Shown in pieces: positions 3,667 to 6,634 of a stretch of DNA of 6,634 nt (position 1 is the first letter of the stretch; the number at the start of each line of letters is the position of its first letter). This DNA comes from an uncultured Lachnospiraceae bacterium (GTDB lineage Bacteria; Bacillota_A; Clostridia; Lachnospirales; Lachnospiraceae). The DNA is taken from NCBI GenBank assembly GCA_902783205.1, contig CACZQE010000111.1, positions 1 to 6,634 of the forward strand, given 5' to 3'. The translations under genes and the position numbers were made by a program. The notes under the pieces were generated by a model, which was not told the origin of the DNA, did no database searches, and saw only the letters and a program-made list of their open reading frames with translations.

Positions 3667-6634
3667 TTATCTTCTTAAGATCCTGATGGAATTCAGCAGG
3701 CAGAGGACAGATACGCCGGTATCGGCAAATACTGCCATCCACATGTTTGCAAATCCCAAAAGGCCCAGGATCATAACGATGACCTTGATGGCCAGGGCAA
3801 AATATACATTCTGCCATGAGATTCTGTTGGTCATTCTTGCAACATCCAGAGCTTCCGGAATAGATTTCATCTCGGAATTCATGAAGACGACATCAGCCGC
3901 CTCGATCGCAGCATCAGCGCCGCTTCCCATGGCTGCACCGACATCCGCTCCGGCCAGTACCGGCGCATCGTTGATACCGTCACCGACAAACATGACAGAA
4001 CCTTCTGCTTCGCGGATTCTCTGCAGTTCAGAAAGCTTATCCTGCGGCAGGAGCTTGGCATGTACTTCGTCCACACCGGCCTGCTTTGCAACAGCCTGAG
4101 CGCTGTCTTCAGCGTCGCCTGTCAGCATGATGGTCTTGATTCCAAGAGCTTTCACGGCTGAAATGGCATCCTTGGCATCCTCTTTCAGTGTATCTGAAAT
4201 TACAATGTTGCCGACAAATGTACCGTTTAAGGCAACCAGGACCTCTGTTCCGAAATCACTCTTATGATAGGAGGAAAGATCGATCTGATTTGCCTCCATC
4301 AGTTTTCTGTTACCGCAGAGAACTGTTCCCTGCTCTATTGTAGCCCGGATTCCCTGTCCGGCGATCTCTTCAATCTGATCCGGACGTCTGATGTCCAGTC
4401 CCTTCTCTTTGGCTGCAGTGACAATACTGTTTCCAATCGGATGGGTGGAGGACATTTCACAGCTTGCACTGATGGCAAGAAGCTCATCTTCCGTCATCGT
4501 GTCCACAGCGGGAACACTCTTCTGTACCACAAAGTTACCCTTTGTGATAGTACCGGTCTTATCCATAACAACAGCCTTTACATTCTTCAGGCCCTCGATT
4601 ACGATACCGCCTTTAAAAAGGATACCCTTTTTGGAAGCGGATCCGATACCGGAGAAGAATGCCAGAGGCACGCTCAGTACCAGTGCGCAGGGACAGCTGA
4701 TAACCAGGAATGTCAGCGCTGTGTAGATGGAAGCCACACCATTGCTTCCGCGGAAAACACTTTCTGCGCCTGTGTAAGCAGGATCAACCAGATAATGCCA
4801 GCCGGGAAGGATAAATGGCAGTACCAGTGCTACAAACAATGCGAAGAATACGACAAAAGGTGTATATACTCTCGCAAACTTGGTAATAAACTTATCAATA
4901 TCCGGCTTGCTTGCGGCCGCGTTCTCAACAGAATCCAGAATCCTTGTAACCATGGACTCTTCCAGAACCTTCTCGACACGCATCTTGATCTGTCCGGAAG
5001 TATTGACACAACCGGAGACGATATTGTCTCCCACTCTTGCCATTACAGGAACCGGCTCTCCGGTTACGGGAGATGTGTCAATCCGGGTCTCACCTTCGAT
5101 AATAACACCGTCAAGGGGGATACGGTCACCGGGACGTACAAGGAGGATATCGCCGACATTGGCTTCCTCAGCGTCCATGATACGAACATCATCACCTACA
5201 ACCAGATTTACAACCTCAGGTCTTAAGTCAACCGCTTCCATGATCTGGCTTCTGCTCTGCTCTGTCGCGCGGTCCTCAAAGTACTCGCCGATCCGGTAGA
5301 AAAGCATAACGCCTACTGCCTCCGGGAACTCACGGATACAGAAAGCACCCAGGGTGGCAATACACATCAGGAAGTTCTCGTCAAATACCTGGCCCTTCTT
5401 CATGTTCTTAAAAGCAGCTTCCAGCACCTTTCCGCCAAGGATGACGTAGGCTACTACAAAGACTGCAAAAGATATAAGAGAATCCTCTGTTGTAACAGTG
5501 TGGACCATGACTTCCCCGATCAGGAAGATAATGGCTCCAAGGACGATGGTAAAGAGCGGATTCTTTGTAATGGATTCCTTTTTCTCTTTGGCTTCGGACT
5601 GTACCACTTTTGTCTCTTTGGGAACAACCGTGATGCCGTCCTCAATGGAATCGATCGTGCTCTGAATCACAGGAATCATCTGATCCGGATTCTTTGCGGA
5701 AAGTTTCATCTGCTTTGTGGCATAAGTGACTGTCACGTCATCCACGCCATCCATGGACCGGAGCTTTGCCTCGATCTTGGCTGCACAGTTGGCGCAGTCG
5801 AGGCCTTCCAGAACATAGATTTTTGTATTGGAGATGGCGCTCTTTCTCTTCCTCTGTCTGGGAACAAGAGTAATACCATCCTCGATAGAGTCGATTGCCG
5901 CCTGCATTTTCGGCATCAGCTCATCCTGGTTATTTGCAGAAACACGAAGCTGCTTGGTGGCGTATGCCACAGAAGCAAATCCTACCTCCGGCATGGACCG
6001 GATCTTTGCCTCGATCTTGGCTGCGCAGTTGGCACAGTCGATACCTTCGAGAATATAGACTCTCTTCTCCATATCCTCATCCGGCATACGGCAGTTACAT
6101 TTGGCAAGGCTTTCTCCGCAGATATCACAGTATTCAACGAAAGAAGTACAGTCCTCGCACTCGCAGTCATCGGGGTGGCCTGCTTTATGATGATGCTCTT
6201 CTACAAAATGTGTATGAGACCGCGTTGCATGAGGTTCCTCATCATGATCATGGCCTGAGCAGCAGCTGTCTCCATGGTCATGGCTGTGACCGTGGTCATG
6301 TCCGTGATCGTGGCCTGAGCAGCAGCTGTCTCCATGATCGTGACTGTGGCCGTGGTCGTGATCATGTCCATGGTCGTGGTCATGGTCATGGTCGTGGTCA
6401 TGGCCTGCACAGCAGCTGTCTTCATGGTCATGACTGTGGCCGTGGTCGTGATCATGTCCATGGTCGTGGTCATGGCCTGCACAGCAGCTGTCTTCATGGT
6501 CATGGCTATGCCCGTGATCGTGGTCATGGTCGTGATCGTGATCGTGGCCATGCTCATGGTCATGCCCGTGGTCGTGATCGTGTCCGTGGTCGTGATCGTG
6601 TCCGTGGTCGTGATCATGGTCGTGATCGTGGTCA
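3667..6634 (-). CDS. Zn2+/Cd2+/Pb2+-exporting P1B ATPase with long His-rich N-terminus (5' end beyond right edge)
   Basis: This membrane pump exports soft divalent metals from the cytoplasm (ZntA/CadA family). Numbering from the Met at 6087 (806 residues to the stop), it has two HMA domains with GIDCANC (15-21) and GLDCANC (95-101); the Asp before CxxC is typical of the Zn/Cd class. It also has paired helices at about 178-220, TM helices near 240-270, the actuator TGEP (342-345), TM helices around 410-428 and 455-480 with CPC (465-467), DKTGT (509-513) with phosphorylated Asp509, HP (549-550), GDGINDAP (702-709), and a last helix with ADTGVSV and LN (788-799), the Zn/Cd-type metal site. The frame is open without a stop from 6087 to the right edge, adding at least 182 residues: a Cys-rich segment and a His-Asp tract. 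That extension has no in-frame ATG, GTG or TTG, and 6087 has no ribosome binding site, so the real start lies outside the window. A strong terminator follows. Zinc is the likeliest substrate; cadmium or lead are alternatives. Confidence 0.93.
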   Translation of the reverse strand, partial: DHDHDHDHDHGHDHDHGHDHDHGHDHEHGHDHDHDHDHDHGHSHDHEDSCCAGHDHDHGHDHDHGHSHDHEDSCCAGHDHDHDHDHDHGHDHDHGHSHDHGDSCCSGHDHGHDHGHSHDHGDSCCSGHDHDEEPHATRSHTHFVEEHHHKAGHPDDCECEDCTSFVEYCDICGESLAKCNCRMPDEDMEKRVYILEGIDCANCAAKIEAKIRSMPEVGFASVAYATKQLRVSANNQDELMPKMQAAIDSIEDGITLVPRQRKRKSAISNTKIYVLEGLDCANCAAKIEAKLRSMDGVDDVTVTYATKQMKLSAKNPDQMIPVIQSTIDSIEDGITVVPKETKVVQSEAKEKKESITKNPLFTIVLGAIIFLIGEVMVHTVTTEDSLISFAVFVVAYVILGGKVLEAAFKNMKKGQVFDENFLMCIATLGAFCIREFPEAVGVMLFYRIGEYFEDRATEQSRSQIMEAVDLRPEVVNLVVGDDVRIMDAEEANVGDILLVRPGDRIPLDGVIIEGETRIDTSPVTGEPVPVMARVGDNIVSGCVNTSGQIKMRVEKVLEESMVTRILDSVENAAASKPDIDKFITKFARVYTPFVVFFALFVALVLPFILPGWHYLVDPAYTGAESVFRGSNGVASIYTALTFLVISCPCALVLSVPLAFFSGIGSASKKGILFKGGIVIEGLKNVKAVVMDKTGTITKGNFVVQKSVPAVDTMTEDELLAISASCEMSSTHPIGNSIVTAAKEKGLDIRRPDQIEEIAGQGIRATIEQGTVLCGNRKLMEANQIDLSSYHKSDFGTEVLVALNGTFVGNIVISDTLKEDAKDAISAVKALGIKTIMLTGDAEDSAQAVAKQAGVDEVHAKLLPQDKLSELQRIREAEGSVMFVGDGINDAPVLAGADVGAAMGSGADAAIEAADVVFMNSEMKSIPEALDVARMTNRISWQNVYFALAIKVIVMILGLLGFANMWMAVFADTGVSVLCLLNSIRILRR
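5620..6060 (-). repeat. Duplicated HMA metal-binding domain in the ATPase
   Basis: The two HMA domains (residues 10-77 and 90-156 of the part starting at 6087) are tandem copies offset by 80 residues. Both keep DCANCAAKIEAK, YATKQ and DSIEDGIT. The similarity is visible in DNA: 5761-5820 and 6001-6060 differ at only about 8 of 60 bases. This points to a fairly recent internal duplication or gene conversion. Confidence 0.85.
6091..6165 (-). other. Cys-rich zinc-knuckle-like segment of the ATPase N-terminus
   Basis: Just ahead of the first HMA domain the frame encodes eight cysteines in 25 codons: CECEDC, eight residues, then CDICGESLAKCNC. The CxxCGx... part resembles the end of a zinc ribbon. 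Metal binding is inferred from the Cys spacing and from its position between the His tract and the HMA domains. I do not recognise a named domain. Confidence 0.7.
6241..6634 (-). repeat. Hexanucleotide-register repeat encoding a His-Asp tract with Ser-Cys-Cys inserts
   Basis: These 131 codons, in frame with the ATPase, encode mainly alternating His and Asp or Gly; my hand count is 53 His and 38 Asp. Four copies of DSCC(A/S)G interrupt it, with their Asp codons at 6490-6492, 6418-6420, 6328-6330 and 6268-6270. Copies are 24, 30 and 20 residues apart, each a multiple of two residues. The block 6241-6300 matches 6301-6360 at about 51 of 60 bases, and 6401-6432 is identical to 6473-6504. The tract reaches the window edge and probably continues. 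It is part of the protein and not a separate gene. Confidence 0.9.

Noticed and set aside
4264..5226. A long plus-strand open frame of 320 codons.
   Set aside because: It lies wholly antisense to conserved ATPase segments (CPC, TGEP, DKTGT regions), resembles no protein I know, and has no clear start site.
6085..6087. ATG at 6087 as the start of the metal ATPase.
   Set aside because: No ribosome binding site precedes it, and the frame stays open upstream with strongly biased metal-binding composition.
5500..6258. A plus-strand open frame of 252 codons with many His and Cys.
   Set aside because: It is antisense to the HMA domains; its internal repeat mirrors the duplicated HMA coding sequence.
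6201..6617. A 138-codon minus-strand open frame rich in Met and Thr.
   Set aside because: It is the His-Asp repeat read out of frame. The frame continuous with the ATPase gives the His/Asp/Cys tract and leads into recognised domains.
6241..6634. CRISPR-like or non-coding tandem repeat array.
   Set aside because: Units are irregular multiples of 6 bp, there are no unique spacers, and the stretch is an open frame in phase with the ATPase.

Overview
The window is a compact stretch of bacterial chromosome of moderate GC. All six supported genes are on the minus strand, so gene order runs from the right edge to the left. Strong AGGAGG-type ribosome binding sites, TTGACA/TATAAT-type promoters, U-tract terminators and the gene set (VTC-domain protein with a DUF4956-type partner, a DCANC-type zinc/cadmium ATPase, ammonia-dependent NAD synthase) suggest a Firmicute, probably a Clostridia/Lachnospiraceae-type gut anaerobe. 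There is no rRNA or marker gene to prove this. I see no tRNA, rRNA, CRISPR array, insertion sequence or phage gene.

Right part (3667-6634): a P1B-type heavy-metal exporting ATPase (Zn2+/Cd2+/Pb2+ class) with two near-identical HMA metal-binding domains. Its reading frame does not begin at the Met at 6087. It stays open to the right edge and adds at least 182 residues: a Cys-rich knuckle preceded by a very long His-Asp tract with four Ser-Cys-Cys inserts. The true start lies outside the window. The gene ends in a strong intrinsic terminator (3592-3638).

Middle (2194-3545): nadE, the ammonia-dependent NAD+ synthetase, with its own extended -10 promoter. It is followed by a lone galactitol-type PTS IIB protein with its own consensus-like promoter, a roughly 110-nt structured leader and its own terminator. 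No IIA or IIC partner is present.

Left part (1-2180): a three-gene operon from one promoter: a VTC-type polyphosphate polymerase (triphosphate-tunnel fold), an overlapping membrane protein of DUF4956 type, and the N-terminal third of a CtpE-like P-type cation ATPase cut by the left edge. The promoter is placed so that transcription should start at or next to the first ATG, suggesting a leaderless mRNA. Together the three genes look like a membrane-linked polyphosphate synthesis and cation transport module. This coupling is inferred from gene order and has not been shown.

The most notable items are the His/Asp/Cys-rich ATPase extension with its hexanucleotide-register repeats, the VTC/DUF4956/cation-pump operon with its probable leaderless start, and an Asn in place of the conserved Thr in the TGES loop of the left-edge ATPase.
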